A DNA stretch of 64,000 bases, taken from contig CAMNAO010000001.1 of assembly GCA_946531435.1 (NCBI GenBank), positions 172,039 through 236,038 on the forward strand, in the 5' to 3' direction. The notes beneath the pieces were generated by a model. It was given only the letters and a program-made list of their open reading frames with translations, did not search any database and was not told the DNA's origin. Both the position numbers and the translations under genes were made by a program. Of the stretch, positions 42,160 to 51,394 are shown one piece after another. The DNA is from an uncultured Clostridia bacterium. GTDB taxonomy: Bacteria; Bacillota; Clostridia; Oscillospirales; Oscillospiraceae. Every line of letters begins with the position of its first letter. Position 1 is the stretch's first letter.

Positions 42160-44274
42160 TTACTCGTCGATGTCAACGTTGGTGGGATGATCGGTATCGT
42201 AGACAAGGGCGTCGCCGTCATCCTCATCCTCCTCCGGCTCCTCCACAGGAGCGGGGGAATTCAGAAGGGCGCGAATGCTGAGGCTGACCTTCTTCTTGTC
42301 GTTGTCGATATCGGTGATCCGGGCACGGACGACCTGGCCGACGGAGAGCACGTCCTCGGTCTTGCCGATGCGGCGATCCGCGATCTGGGAGATGTGGATG
42401 AGGCCGTCAACGCCGGGGATGATCTCGGCAAAGGCGCCGAAGGTCATGAGCTTCACGATCTTGACCTCGGGCTCGTCTCCGATGGCATAGTTGGTGGTGA
42501 ACTTGACCCAGGGATTGTCCTCCATGGTACGGTAGCCCAGGGAGATCTTCTTCTTCTCCCGGTCAAAGGAGAGGACGTAGACGTCCACTTCCTGTCCGAT
42601 GCTGAGAACATCGGAGGGCTGATGGATCCGGGACCAGCTGAGCTCAGAGACATGGATCATGCCGTCAAAGCCGCCGATATCCACGAAGGCGCCATAGCTG
42701 GTCATGGACTTCACGACGCCGTGATAATGCTTGCCTTCCTCAATGGTATCCCAGATGGCAGCGGCCTTGGCCTTGCGCTCCTCATACTGGACGGCACGGA
42801 TGGAGCCCACCACACGGCGGCGGGACTGATTGACCTCGGTAATGCGGAAACGGACCGTCTCACCGACGAGGGAATTCATGTCGGCTTCCTTGGGCAGGCC
42901 GGTCTGAGAGGCGGGGATAAACACCCGGGTGCCCTTCAGCATGACCACAACGCCGCCCTTGTTGCTCTCAACAACCTTACCCTCAAGAACGGTCTTCTCA
43001 TTCTTGGCATCGTTGATGGCGTCCCAGGCCTTCACGGCGTCCAGACGCTTCTTGGAAAGCATGACAGTACCGTCGGCATCATTGACACGGATAACAAAGG
43101 TCTCGATCTCATCGCCAACCTTCACGATTTCTTCAGGCTTCGCGTTGTTGTCGTCAGAGAGCTCGTCCAGAGTTATGTATCCGGACTGCTTGGCACCCAG
43201 ATCAACCGTTACCTCAGTACCAGTAATCGCGGTCACGGTGCCGGTGACCTTTCCGCCGGTGTGCAGGGTCTTGAAAGACTTCTCGAGCATCTCCTCAAAG
43301 GTTTCCTCGTGGGGCTCGGCGTTCTCTGCGGTCTCGACGACCTCCTGCGGTGCGGCAGCTTCTGTAGTTTCGACGATCTCCTGCGGCTGGGCAGTCTCTT
43401 CCGCAGTCTCATTGACGATGATTTCGTCACTCATGGTTTGGTTGACCTCCTTAATTATCCACGCAGGAGTGGAAGCCCCTGCCGTGATGCCAATCTTTTT
43501 ACAGTTGTCAAATTCCTTTTTCTCCAACTGATCGACATTTTCAATAAACGCGACATTTTCGCAGCACTCCCGGCAAATCTCCGCCAGGTGGCGACTGTTG
43601 GCGCTGTGGCGTCCGCCGATGACGATCATGCCGTCACATTGGGAGGCCAAAAGCCGTGCCTCCTCTTGTCGCCGATTCGTCGCATTACATATTGTATCAA
43701 AAATTCTAACGTTTGTACACCGTTTTTTCAGAATTTTTACGATATTTTCGAAATTTTTTCTCTCTGCGGTGGTTTGGGCCAAAACGCTGAGCGCCTTTTT
43801 TGAGAAATCAGGTGATTTGTCAAGGGTTTTTTCCGCCTCTTCCCCATTGGAAAACACCACCGACTCCCCGCACCAGCCCGCAGTAGCGGTCACCTCCGGG
43901 TGCCCGGGGTCGCCGATGATGACCACGGTGCGTCCCTCCCGAGATTCCTTCTCCGCCAGACGATGGACCCTGGCCACCGAGGGGCAGGTAGCGTCCACCA
44001 CCTGGGCGCCGGTAGCGTCCAGAGCCGTCCTCTCCTCCCGGGAGATCCCATGGCTGCGGATAATGACGGTATCACCGGGGCCCAGGCCGGAGGGGTCGTC
44101 AATCGGCGCCACGCCGGACTCCTCCAGACGGCGCACCGCCTCCCCATTGTGGATGAGAGGGCCCAGGGTATAGGCTCTTCCTGTCCTCTCCCCCGCCTTC
44201 TCCGCCAGCTCCATGGCCCTTTTCACACCGTAGCAGAAGCCGGCGGACTCCGCCACCAGAATCTCCCTTTTCAT
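42160..44274 (-). CDS. ispH: IspH-ribosomal protein S1 fusion
   Basis: The 704-residue protein joins 4-hydroxy-3-methylbut-2-enyl diphosphate reductase, the last step of the MEP isoprenoid pathway, to a ribosomal protein S1 domain. IspH spans about 1-285 with 4Fe-4S ligands Cys14, Cys97 and Cys196 and active-site His42, His75 and His125. An acidic linker (about 290-350) follows, then four S1 RNA-binding motifs (for example VVKSMTSYGAFVDIGGFDG). Such fusions are known in Clostridia. It overlaps cmk by 4 bp and ends the long operon. Confidence 0.95.
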   Translation of the reverse strand: MKREILVAESAGFCYGVKRAMELAEKAGERTGRAYTLGPLIHNGEAVRRLEESGVAPIDDPSGLGPGDTVIIRSHGISREERTALDATGAQVVDATCPSVARVHRLAEKESREGRTVVIIGDPGHPEVTATAGWCGESVVFSNGEEAEKTLDKSPDFSKKALSVLAQTTAERKNFENIVKILKKRCTNVRIFDTICNATNRRQEEARLLASQCDGMIVIGGRHSANSRHLAEICRECCENVAFIENVDQLEKKEFDNCKKIGITAGASTPAWIIKEVNQTMSDEIIVNETAEETAQPQEIVETTEAAAPQEVVETAENAEPHEETFEEMLEKSFKTLHTGGKVTGTVTAITGTEVTVDLGAKQSGYITLDELSDDNNAKPEEIVKVGDEIETFVIRVNDADGTVMLSKKRLDAVKAWDAINDAKNEKTVLEGKVVESNKGGVVVMLKGTRVFIPASQTGLPKEADMNSLVGETVRFRITEVNQSRRRVVGSIRAVQYEERKAKAAAIWDTIEEGKHYHGVVKSMTSYGAFVDIGGFDGMIHVSELSWSRIHQPSDVLSIGQEVDVYVLSFDREKKKISLGYRTMEDNPWVKFTTNYAIGDEPEVKIVKLMTFGAFAEIIPGVDGLIHISQIADRRIGKTEDVLSVGQVVRARITDIDNDKKKVSLSIRALLNSPAPVEEPEEDEDDGDALVYDTDHPTNVDIDE

Positions 44275-44945
44275 GCTTCTCCCAGCTTTTCCCGGATGAT
44301 TCCCAGAAGGAACTGAAGGCTGCTGTCAAAATCCATCTCCGTGGTATCCACGGAAATGGCGTCCTCCGCCGCCCGCAGGGGCGCGGTGTCGCGGCTGGAA
44401 TCCCTCAGGTCCCGCTCCCGCATCTCCCGGAGTACGGTATCAAAGTCCGTCTCGACCCCCTTCTCTTTCAGCTCCTTGAAGCGGCGGCGGGCCCGCTCCT
44501 CCGCGGTGGCATGGAGGAATATCTTGACGTCCGCCTTCGGGAGAACCACGGTGCCGATGTCCCGGCCGTCCATGATGCAGTTCTCCTCCCTGGCGATGGA
44601 GCGCTGCATCTCCAGAAGATGGCTGCGCACCGCAGGGATGGCGGAGACCGTGGAGGCGTATTGGGAGATTTCCGGAAGGCGGATCTCCTTCGTCACGTCC
44701 CGCCCCTGGAGGAACATGCGCTGCAGGCCGTCCACATACTTCATCTCCACCCGGATCTCCGGCAGGAGAGCCGCTACCGCCTCCTTATCCGCGGGATCGA
44801 CGCCCTTTTCATAGACATAGAGGCCAACGCAGCGATAGATGGCGCCGGTATCCACGTAGACATAGCCCAGCCTGGCGGCCAGCGCCCGGGAGAGGGTGCT
44901 TTTCCCCGCACCGGAGGGCCCGTCGATGGCGATATTCTTAGACAT
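44271..44945 (-). CDS. cmk: Cytidylate kinase
   Basis: Cmk phosphorylates CMP and dCMP with ATP. The 224-residue protein begins MSKNIAIDGPSGAGKSTLSR with the P-loop, then YVDTGAIYRCVGLY (nucleotide site) and MDGRDIGTVVLPKADVKIFL with the lid region LHATAEERARRR. The ATG at 44945 follows AAGGGAG and lies inside the end of the flavoprotein gene. The cmk-ispH-rpsA order is common in Firmicutes. Confidence 0.95.
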   Translation of the reverse strand: MSKNIAIDGPSGAGKSTLSRALAARLGYVYVDTGAIYRCVGLYVYEKGVDPADKEAVAALLPEIRVEMKYVDGLQRMFLQGRDVTKEIRLPEISQYASTVSAIPAVRSHLLEMQRSIAREENCIMDGRDIGTVVLPKADVKIFLHATAEERARRRFKELKEKGVETDFDTVLREMRERDLRDSSRDTAPLRAAEDAISVDTTEMDFDSSLQFLLGIIREKLGEA

Positions 44946-46191
44946 GCTTGCTCCCTTCCACCGCCACGGCCGCGTGAAGTCCGGCGCTATGGCCGGTAGA
45001 CCAGGCGATTTGCAGATTGTAGCCGCCGGTATAGGCGTCCACATCCAGGATCTCTCCCCCGAAATAGAGGCCGCGCACCAGCTTGGACTCCATGGTGGAG
45101 GGATCCACCTCCTTCACCGCGATGCCGCCGGAGGTAACGATGGCCTCCTCCACAGGTCTCGGCCCCGTGAGGGAAACGGTGAAGTGTTTGATTTCGTTGA
45201 GAAGTGCCCGGCGCTGGGTCCGGGTCACGGAATTGACGGGCGTCAATCCCGCAATGTCTGCCCGCTCCAGCACATAGGGCACCAGCCGCCGGGGCAGCAG
45301 GGCCGGTAGAACGTTGCTCAATTCTTTATTGGGGGCGGCGGCAAAATCCCGCAGAATGCGGGCGTCCAACTGCTGCTCCTCCAATCCGGGCTTTAAGTCG
45401 ATTTCCGCCCGATAGCGCTCCGTCTCAAAGGCCCGCATATGAGCGCTGGCGGAGAGCACCAGTGGACCGCTGAGGCCAAAGTGGGTAAAAAGCAGCTCCC
45501 CCAGCTCCTGAAAGACCGGCTTCTTCCCGCCGTTTCGTATCGTCAGCGTCACGTTTTTCAGGGTAAGGCCGGTGAGATCGGCGCAGAGAGGGTCGTCACT
45601 CTCCATGGGAATGAGAGAGGGCCGAAGCTCCGTAACGTTGTGGCCCAGGGCCTTTGCCAGCTTATAACCATCCCCGGTGGAGCCGGTGGCTGGATAGCTG
45701 AGGCCGCCGGTGCAGAGGATCACCGCCCGGGCCGGGATCGTTCCCTCCTCTGTCTCCACCCCGGAGACGGTGCCATTCTCCGTAAGGATCCGGATTGCCC
45801 GCTGATGGAGGATCTCCACCCCGGCATCCCGGCAGGCAAAGCGCAGGGCGTTGACAATGTCTGCCGCCCGGTCAGACACCGGGAAAACCCGCCGTCCCCG
45901 CTCGGTTTTCAGGGGGACGCCCCGCTTTTCAAAGAAAGCCTTCACCTCCGCGGGCGGGAAGGCGGAGAGGGCGCTGTACAGGAAGCGCTCATTTCTGGTG
46001 ACGTTCTCCAGCACCTCCCGGGCCGAGCAGTCGTTGCAGAGATTGCAGCGGCCCTTGCCGGTGATCCCCAGCTTTCGGCCAAGATATGCGTTCCTTTCCA
46101 GAAGCGTCACCCTGCGGCCCTCCGCGGCTGCGGTATAGGCCGCCATCATCCCGGCGGCGCCGCCGCCGATGACCAGGATCTCAGTTTTCAT
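44938..46191 (-). CDS. HI0933/BaiN-type flavoprotein oxidoreductase
   Basis: The 417-residue protein is an NAD(P)/FAD-dependent oxidoreductase of the HI0933 family. It starts MKTEILVIGGGAAGMMAA with the dinucleotide-binding GGGAAG, has LGRKLGITGKGRCNLCND typical of the family, CTGGLSYPATGSTGDGY in the middle, and GGEILDVDAYTGGYNLQIAW near the end. Some relatives act on bile-acid intermediates (BaiN), but most are uncharacterised, so no substrate is proposed. It overlaps the RpiR regulator by 11 bp and cmk by 8 bp. Confidence 0.88.
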   Translation of the reverse strand: MKTEILVIGGGAAGMMAAYTAAAEGRRVTLLERNAYLGRKLGITGKGRCNLCNDCSAREVLENVTRNERFLYSALSAFPPAEVKAFFEKRGVPLKTERGRRVFPVSDRAADIVNALRFACRDAGVEILHQRAIRILTENGTVSGVETEEGTIPARAVILCTGGLSYPATGSTGDGYKLAKALGHNVTELRPSLIPMESDDPLCADLTGLTLKNVTLTIRNGGKKPVFQELGELLFTHFGLSGPLVLSASAHMRAFETERYRAEIDLKPGLEEQQLDARILRDFAAAPNKELSNVLPALLPRRLVPYVLERADIAGLTPVNSVTRTQRRALLNEIKHFTVSLTGPRPVEEAIVTSGGIAVKEVDPSTMESKLVRGLYFGGEILDVDAYTGGYNLQIAWSTGHSAGLHAAVAVEGSKHV

Positions 46192-47047
46192 CTGCCCGCT
46201 CATAGACCTTGTACTCCGCCCAGATCTTTTCCAGCTGGGCAAAATCATCCACAAGGTTGCCCGGCGCCACCTCGGCGCAGCTGACGATGAGAGCATTCAG
46301 AAGGCTCAAAGGACTCACAAGGGAGTCTAAGAAGGAATACATCTCGCTCTTGGCATAGAGACGGATATCCGACAGATCCGAGATAAGGGAGGTGGGGGCG
46401 TCGGTGATGCCGATGACGCTGGCCCCCCGATCCCTGGCATAGCCCATGGCCTGAACCGTGCGGCGGGAGTAGCGGGGGAAGCTGATGCCGATGAACACAT
46501 CCCCCTTCCGCACCCGCAGGATCTGCTCAAAGATATCGCTGGCCTCCTTATCGCTGACCACCTTCACCCGGGGGAACAGCATGTTGAGATAGAAGCCCAG
46601 AAAGCCCGCCAGGGTGGAGGAGGAGCGCAGGCCCAGAATATAGATCATATCCGCATCCACAATGGCCTTCACCGCCCGGGAGAACTCCTCCCGATCCAGC
46701 TCCTCAAAGGTGGTACGCAGCTTGTTCAGGTCCGAATTCATCACCGAGGCGATGATGTCTCCGTGGTCCAGATAGCCCCGGGCAGCCTCGATCCGCTGGA
46801 CGCTGGTGAGGCGGTTCTTCACCACCTCCTGCAGGGCCCTTCGCATCTCGGGATAGCCCTCATAGCCCAGGTCGGCGGCAAAGCGGACCACCGTGGACTC
46901 ACTGACGCCCACAGCCTTGCCCAGCTTCCCGGCAGTCATATAGGACGCCTTGTCATAATTATGTAGGATATAGTCCGCAATGCTACGCTGTCCCTTGGAA
47001 AAGCTGCCGGATGCCTCCGAAATGGCAGTCAAAAGGTCCTTAGCCAT
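46181..47047 (-). CDS. MurR/RpiR-family regulator
   Basis: The 288-residue protein has an N-terminal RpiR helix-turn-helix (about 1-78; AGKLGKAVGVSESTVVRFA) and a C-terminal SIS sugar-phosphate-binding domain (about 125-260; YILGLRSSSTLAGFLG and GDVFIGISFPRYSRRT). Such proteins respond to phosphosugars. No sugar-metabolism gene lies beside it; it sits inside a housekeeping array, overlapping the pseudouridine synthase gene by 8 bp, so its targets may be elsewhere. Confidence 0.9.
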   Translation of the reverse strand: MAKDLLTAISEASGSFSKGQRSIADYILHNYDKASYMTAGKLGKAVGVSESTVVRFAADLGYEGYPEMRRALQEVVKNRLTSVQRIEAARGYLDHGDIIASVMNSDLNKLRTTFEELDREEFSRAVKAIVDADMIYILGLRSSSTLAGFLGFYLNMLFPRVKVVSDKEASDIFEQILRVRKGDVFIGISFPRYSRRTVQAMGYARDRGASVIGITDAPTSLISDLSDIRLYAKSEMYSFLDSLVSPLSLLNALIVSCAEVAPGNLVDDFAQLEKIWAEYKVYERADEN

Positions 47048-47789
47048 GGTTTCCTCCCAGGCGGTAAAGGCTCTCCGGGTCCAGTTCCAGGAAGACCTGT
47101 TCCGCCTCTCCTTTTGTCAATTCTTTGATTTCACCGGGACCCAGGTTCCCGATGGTAAGCGCACCCTCAGCGACCCGGCAGAGCCGTGTAACCTTCAGCG
47201 CGCTAAAACCGCACATTCGTCTTATTTGGCGATTCTTCCCCTGGTGGATCCCAATGAGAAGCTCCGCCGTGTCCCCCGTCGTTCCCAGAAGGCGGACGTA
47301 ATCCGCCTGTACCTCGCCATCGTCCAGGGGAATGACCTGTCTCAGGCGGTCCAGGGCCCCTTCGGACCAGGGCTTCACCCAAACCCGATAAGCCTTGATC
47401 ACAGCCCGGGAGGGGTGCGCGCAGCGGTTTGCATAGGCGCCGTCATTGGTGAGGAGCAGCAGCCCCTCGCTCTCCATATCCAGCCTGCCCACCGGGAAGA
47501 GGCGAAGGCCCAGATCGCGGGTAAAGCGCCGCAGATCCGGTCTCCCCTTCTCATCCCGAAGACTGGTGACCACACCGCGGGGCTTATAAAAGAGGAAATA
47601 CCGCTCCTCTTCCCTGGAGGGGAGCGGTTTGCCGTCCACTTCGATTCTGTCGGTCAGAGGGTCCGCCCGGTCACCCAGACCGGCCACAGCTCCGTTGACG
47701 GTCACTCTGCCGGCCAGGATCCAGGTCTCCGCATCCCGGCGGGAGGTCAGGCCGCGGGCGGCCAGGAGCTTTTGCAGTTTTTCACTCAT
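47040..47789 (-). CDS. rluB: rRNA pseudouridine synthase, RluB/RsuA type
   Basis: The 249-residue enzyme isomerises a uridine in ribosomal RNA. It has an N-terminal S4 RNA-binding domain (about 1-60; KLLAARGLTSRRDAE), then the catalytic domain with YKPRGVVTSLRDEKGRP and VGRLDMESEGLLLLTNDG holding the catalytic Asp. Its place near scpA/scpB and ytfJ matches the Firmicutes rluB neighbourhood. Confidence 0.93.
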   Translation of the reverse strand: MSEKLQKLLAARGLTSRRDAETWILAGRVTVNGAVAGLGDRADPLTDRIEVDGKPLPSREEERYFLFYKPRGVVTSLRDEKGRPDLRRFTRDLGLRLFPVGRLDMESEGLLLLTNDGAYANRCAHPSRAVIKAYRVWVKPWSEGALDRLRQVIPLDDGEVQADYVRLLGTTGDTAELLIGIHQGKNRQIRRMCGFSALKVTRLCRVAEGALTIGNLGPGEIKELTKGEAEQVFLELDPESLYRLGGNHG

Positions 47790-47792
47790 CCT

Positions 47793-48908
47793 TCATTCCA
47801 TTCCCAGCCTGCGCCTCCAAAGAAGGCGAAGCTCCTCCCAGCGGGTCAGCCGCTGGCCCTCATCCAGGTCCACCGACTCATTACAGCGTAGCAGCGCGAC
47901 GCCGCAGGCCGCTTTGATGGTTCCCACCGCCTGCCCCTCCTCCAGAGGAGCATAGGCAAAGCGGGGCAAACTTACCCTGGCGGGATAAACGGCGCCCTTG
48001 GGCATGAGGCTGACAAGATCCCGGTCGGCAACCACGGAAACAGTATCCGCCTTCCCCGCCGCCACCGGCAGGCGGGCGTACTCCTCCCCCTTGCGGCAGA
48101 GGACCTGCTTGCAATAGTTCTCCTCCGCCCAATCCGCCAGGGCCTGATGGTCCCGCCAATCATCGGGATCATCCAGGGTGACGCAGATAAGCTCCATCCC
48201 CTCCCGCACTATGAGCGAGACCAGGGTACGTCCCGCCTTGCAGGTGTAGCCCGTCTTTACGCCCAGGGCGCCGGGACAAAGAAAGAGAAGCTTGTTGTGA
48301 TTCTGATAGAAATGTCCGGGACAGGAGTAGCTGCGGCTGGCAGCCAGCTCCCGAAAGGCGTCATTCTTCAGCGCGGCCAGGGTGATCCGGGCGAGGTCAT
48401 AAGCCGTGGTATACTGCCCGACATCATCGAGGCCGTTGGGGTCCGTAAAATGGCTGTTTTCCAGCCCCAGCTCCGCCACCCGCTCATTCATTCTCCGGGC
48501 AAAGGCCTCCGGGTCCCCTGCCGCGGCAGAGGCCAGGGCCAGAGCGGCGTCATTCCCCGATGCCAGCAGCAGCCCTGCCAGAAGGTCCTTCACGGTTCGC
48601 TTCTCCCCCGGCATGAGCCCGGCAGAGGAGCCCTCCACCCGGGTATCCTCCGGCCGGATCTCCACCTCTTTCTCCAGAGGCAGCGCCTCCAACACGAGGA
48701 GCGCGGTCAGGATCTTCACCGTGCTGGCGGAAGGAAGCCGCTCCGTGGCGCCATGACTATACAGCACCGACTGGGTTTCCGCCTCCATCAGCACACAGCT
48801 CCTCGCCGAGGTCGTCGGCGCTATGGCCGCAGCCGCCGGTACCGGAAAGGGTTCCAGGAGCAGAAGGAGCACCAGCAGAAGGGCGCAAAGGGGGCCACCC
48901 TTTTTCAT
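47793..48908 (-). CDS. dacF: D-alanyl-D-alanine carboxypeptidase (penicillin-binding)
   Basis: The 371-residue enzyme trims the terminal D-Ala of peptidoglycan peptides. After a signal peptide (about 1-28) come the three penicillin-binding motifs: STVK (Ser62-Lys65), SGN (117-119) and KTG (218-220). The C-terminal domain is of the PBP5 type. In sporulating Firmicutes dacF/dacB-like genes in this neighbourhood are often sporulation-linked, which the adjacent ytfJ supports; which paralogue this is remains uncertain. Confidence 0.92.
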   Translation of the reverse strand: MKKGGPLCALLLVLLLLLEPFPVPAAAAIAPTTSARSCVLMEAETQSVLYSHGATERLPSASTVKILTALLVLEALPLEKEVEIRPEDTRVEGSSAGLMPGEKRTVKDLLAGLLLASGNDAALALASAAAGDPEAFARRMNERVAELGLENSHFTDPNGLDDVGQYTTAYDLARITLAALKNDAFRELAASRSYSCPGHFYQNHNKLLFLCPGALGVKTGYTCKAGRTLVSLIVREGMELICVTLDDPDDWRDHQALADWAEENYCKQVLCRKGEEYARLPVAAGKADTVSVVADRDLVSLMPKGAVYPARVSLPRFAYAPLEEGQAVGTIKAACGVALLRCNESVDLDEGQRLTRWEELRLLWRRRLGME

Positions 48909-48977
48909 ACCATCACCACCTTATCAAAGTGGCCATAGTATGTCCTTTTGCGCGGGCTTTATGAGAAAGGCCGGGGA

Positions 48978-49367
48978 TTACTCGCCGTCCTTCTTGCCGA
49001 GCTTTCCGATGGCGGCTGCAGCCTTGTCGATGATGCCGGGGGCCGCGTCGATGACCCGGTCCACGGTATTGAACTGGGCCGCCAGATTGATGACCCGGGT
49101 ATTGCCGTCCTTGACCACGATGAACGCGGAGGGCGTCACCTTGACCGCAGCGCCGGCGCCGCCGCCGAAGGGGACGTTCTGGCCGCCCTGCTTGGTCTGG
49201 AAATCGGAGCCGCCGGAGGCAAAGCCGATGCTGACGCTGGAGACGGGAATCAGCGTGACGCCGTCCTCGGTACGGATGGTCTGGCCGATCATCACATTGG
49301 AGTCCACCATTTCCTTCAGCTTGGTGACGGTTTCGTTGACAAGATCTCCTACACGATTCTTCTCCAT
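48978..49367 (-). CDS. ytfJ: Sporulation protein YtfJ/GerW
   Basis: The 129-residue protein matches the GerW (YtfJ) family: VGDLVNETVTKLKEMVDSN, GQTIRTEDGVTLIPVSSVS and a glycine-rich centre, FGGGAGAAVKVTPSAFIVV. In Bacillus it is needed for spore germination. Its presence is evidence that the host can make spores. It follows the DUF2953 gene by 2 bp, the same pairing as ytfI-ytfJ in B. subtilis. Confidence 0.93.
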   Translation of the reverse strand: MEKNRVGDLVNETVTKLKEMVDSNVMIGQTIRTEDGVTLIPVSSVSIGFASGGSDFQTKQGGQNVPFGGGAGAAVKVTPSAFIVVKDGNTRVINLAAQFNTVDRVIDAAPGIIDKAAAAIGKLGKKDGE

Positions 49368-49369
49368 AT

Positions 49370-50071
49370 TTATGCCCTTTCCGCCGCTTTTACCCGGCTC
49401 AGTTTTCTGCGCTTGAGATACCGGACCAGGAACTTCACGCCCAGCCGCAGTACGATATACACATATTCCCAGACCGCCATGTCCAGGAGCACGTTCAGAT
49501 AGATGGTGGGCTCCGTCGCCCTGAGATCGAGAGCCGTCCGGAAATCCCGATCCGCAATATGAAGGGAGTCAAAAAGGGGCGTCAGAACGCCCATGGCGGC
49601 GGAGACATAGCCAAAGGTCATCACCGAATCATAGGGATCGTCCCCGGCCACGCCGTAATAGACCTTCAGCTCACTCACCTTAAGATGCCGTAAAAAGGTA
49701 CCCAGAGCGTCGAAGGCGGCGGGCACCGCCGAGAGAATAAGGTCCAGCTTGCCGCCCCGCTTGGGCGGATTCTCCGGCTTCTTTTCCTCCTCCGCTGTCC
49801 CGGTCTCCTCCCCGGCCTCCTTTTCCGCTTCTCTCTGCCGCTTCTTCTCCTCCTCGGCCTCTTTTGCCGCCTTCTTTGCCTCTTTCTTCTCCTTCTTCAA
49901 CGCCTCTTTATGAAGCTCCTCCTCCGTCTTTTCTTTTTTGGGCAGAATGCGGATGGAAAAGCAGAAGATGCGCAGTTCCAGAAGGACGCCGTCGGCGGAG
50001 TACTCCAGCCGGGCGCCGATGCGGATGAGATTCAAAAGCACCAGGAAAAGCAGAATGAGGAGAATGGTCAT
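49370..50071 (-). CDS. DUF2953 (YtfI-like) protein
   Basis: The 233-residue protein has an N-terminal membrane helix (about 2-18), a long highly charged Lys/Glu coiled segment (about 45-100) and a DUF2953 domain ending in LRLGVKFLVRYLKRRK. In B. subtilis the homologue ytfI stands before ytfJ. A sporulation role is inferred from that pairing. It overlaps scpB by 4 bp. Confidence 0.85.
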   Translation of the reverse strand: MTILLILLFLVLLNLIRIGARLEYSADGVLLELRIFCFSIRILPKKEKTEEELHKEALKKEKKEAKKAAKEAEEEKKRQREAEKEAGEETGTAEEEKKPENPPKRGGKLDLILSAVPAAFDALGTFLRHLKVSELKVYYGVAGDDPYDSVMTFGYVSAAMGVLTPLFDSLHIADRDFRTALDLRATEPTIYLNVLLDMAVWEYVYIVLRLGVKFLVRYLKRRKLSRVKAAERA

Positions 50072-50619
50072 AGTCCCACCTCAGTGTTATCCTCCGTTTC
50101 GGGAGGCTGCAGCTCCGGAAGCTCCGGCAGTTCCGTCAAAGAGCCGATGCCAAAGGTACGCAGGAAGGCCGTCGTCGTTTGAAACTGCATGGGACGCCCC
50201 GGGGCGTCCAGCCTGCCGCAGGGCTCAATGAGATCCCGCTCCAAAAGCAGCGATACGGTATAGGAGGAGTCCACACCCCGCAGCTGCTCAATGAAGGAGC
50301 GGGTCACCGGCTGATAATAGGCCACGATGGCCAGCACCTCCAGAGAGGTCTGGCTTAGATGGGAGGGCTTTCTGGATTCCAGGGCCGTCCGAACCACATC
50401 GGCGTAGCGGGGGCTCGTAGTCATCTGCAGCTTGTCCTCCAGAAGAAGAAAGCGAATGCCGCAATCCATCTCCCGATAGCGGGCGGCGATGCGGTCAGCC
50501 GCGTCGAACACCACGGTCTTTTCCACCGCCAGGACGCTTGCCACCCGTTCCACCGAGATGGGATCGCCGGAGGCAAAGACGATGGCCTCCACCGCGTTTT
50601 CCACGTCACGCAGATTCAT
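50068..50619 (-). CDS. scpB: Segregation and condensation protein B
   Basis: ScpB is a kleisin-associated winged-helix protein of the SMC chromosome-condensing complex. The 183-residue protein has ENAVEAIVFASGDPISVERV at the start and LSQTSLEVLAIVAYYQPVTR in the middle, both diagnostic, then RGVDSSYTVSLLLERDLIE. It overlaps scpA by 14 bp. Confidence 0.96.
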   Translation of the reverse strand: MNLRDVENAVEAIVFASGDPISVERVASVLAVEKTVVFDAADRIAARYREMDCGIRFLLLEDKLQMTTSPRYADVVRTALESRKPSHLSQTSLEVLAIVAYYQPVTRSFIEQLRGVDSSYTVSLLLERDLIEPCGRLDAPGRPMQFQTTTAFLRTFGIGSLTELPELPELQPPETEDNTEVGL

Positions 50620-51388
50620 TTCGATCCTCCGTTTCCAGGGCAGTCGCTTCCAAAAAGCTCACGTCCTCGCCATAGCCCACGATGGTCAGCCTGCCGTTGG
50701 AGGCCAGCTCCAGCACCGCCAGGAAAACCGCAACCACCTCGGAGCGGCTCTTTGCCATGGAGAAAAGTTCCTTTGCCGTGATCCTTCCCTGCCGATGCAG
50801 GAGCCGCACCACGTTGGCCGTGGCCACATCAATGGAATAGGCGATCTTCACCGGCATCCGCACCGGCTTCTGGGGAAGCCTGCGGGCGTCATCCTCCTCC
50901 AGCGCGAGGACGGCCTGGATGGCACGCAAAAGGCTCTCCGGCTCCTCCGGCTCATTGCGGAAGGGGACGTCCGGCAGCGGGGAGCGGGGCTTTTCCAGCT
51001 GGCCGGAGCCGTTTTCGTACATTACTTTGAGGGAGACGGTGATCTCCTTCAGCTGTTCCCACTGGCTGCGGGCCTTCAAAAGCTCCAGGGAGGAGACCAG
51101 CTCCTCCATCTCCTCCACCGGTTCATCCTCATTGAGTAAAGAGCGGGCTTTGATATAGACCAGGTGGGAGGCCATGGTCACAAACTCCGTGGCCACCTCC
51201 AGGTCCATGGCCTTCATCTCTTCCAGCCACTGCATGTACTGATCCAGGATGAGAGAGATGCTCACGTCCTTGATCTCTATTCTGTTCCGGTTGAGTAGCT
51301 GCAGGATCAGGGTCAGGGGGCCCTCAAAATCGATGGTGCTCCCCTTGGCCGCCGGGATCCCGTCCAGCCGAAAAGTCAGATCTTCCAT
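50606..51388 (-). CDS. scpA: Segregation and condensation protein A
   Basis: ScpA is the kleisin that bridges SMC heads. The 260-residue protein shows FEGPLTLILQLLNRNRIEIK at the start, ATEFVTMASHLVYIKARSLL, and a C-terminal winged-helix region. The usual LDLLL of the first motif is LTLIL here. The ribosome site is weak, suggesting coupling to the upstream protease gene 6 bp away. Confidence 0.95.
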   Translation of the reverse strand: MEDLTFRLDGIPAAKGSTIDFEGPLTLILQLLNRNRIEIKDVSISLILDQYMQWLEEMKAMDLEVATEFVTMASHLVYIKARSLLNEDEPVEEMEELVSSLELLKARSQWEQLKEITVSLKVMYENGSGQLEKPRSPLPDVPFRNEPEEPESLLRAIQAVLALEEDDARRLPQKPVRMPVKIAYSIDVATANVVRLLHRQGRITAKELFSMAKSRSEVVAVFLAVLELASNGRLTIVGYGEDVSFLEATALETEDRNESA

Positions 51389-51394
51389 AAAAAC

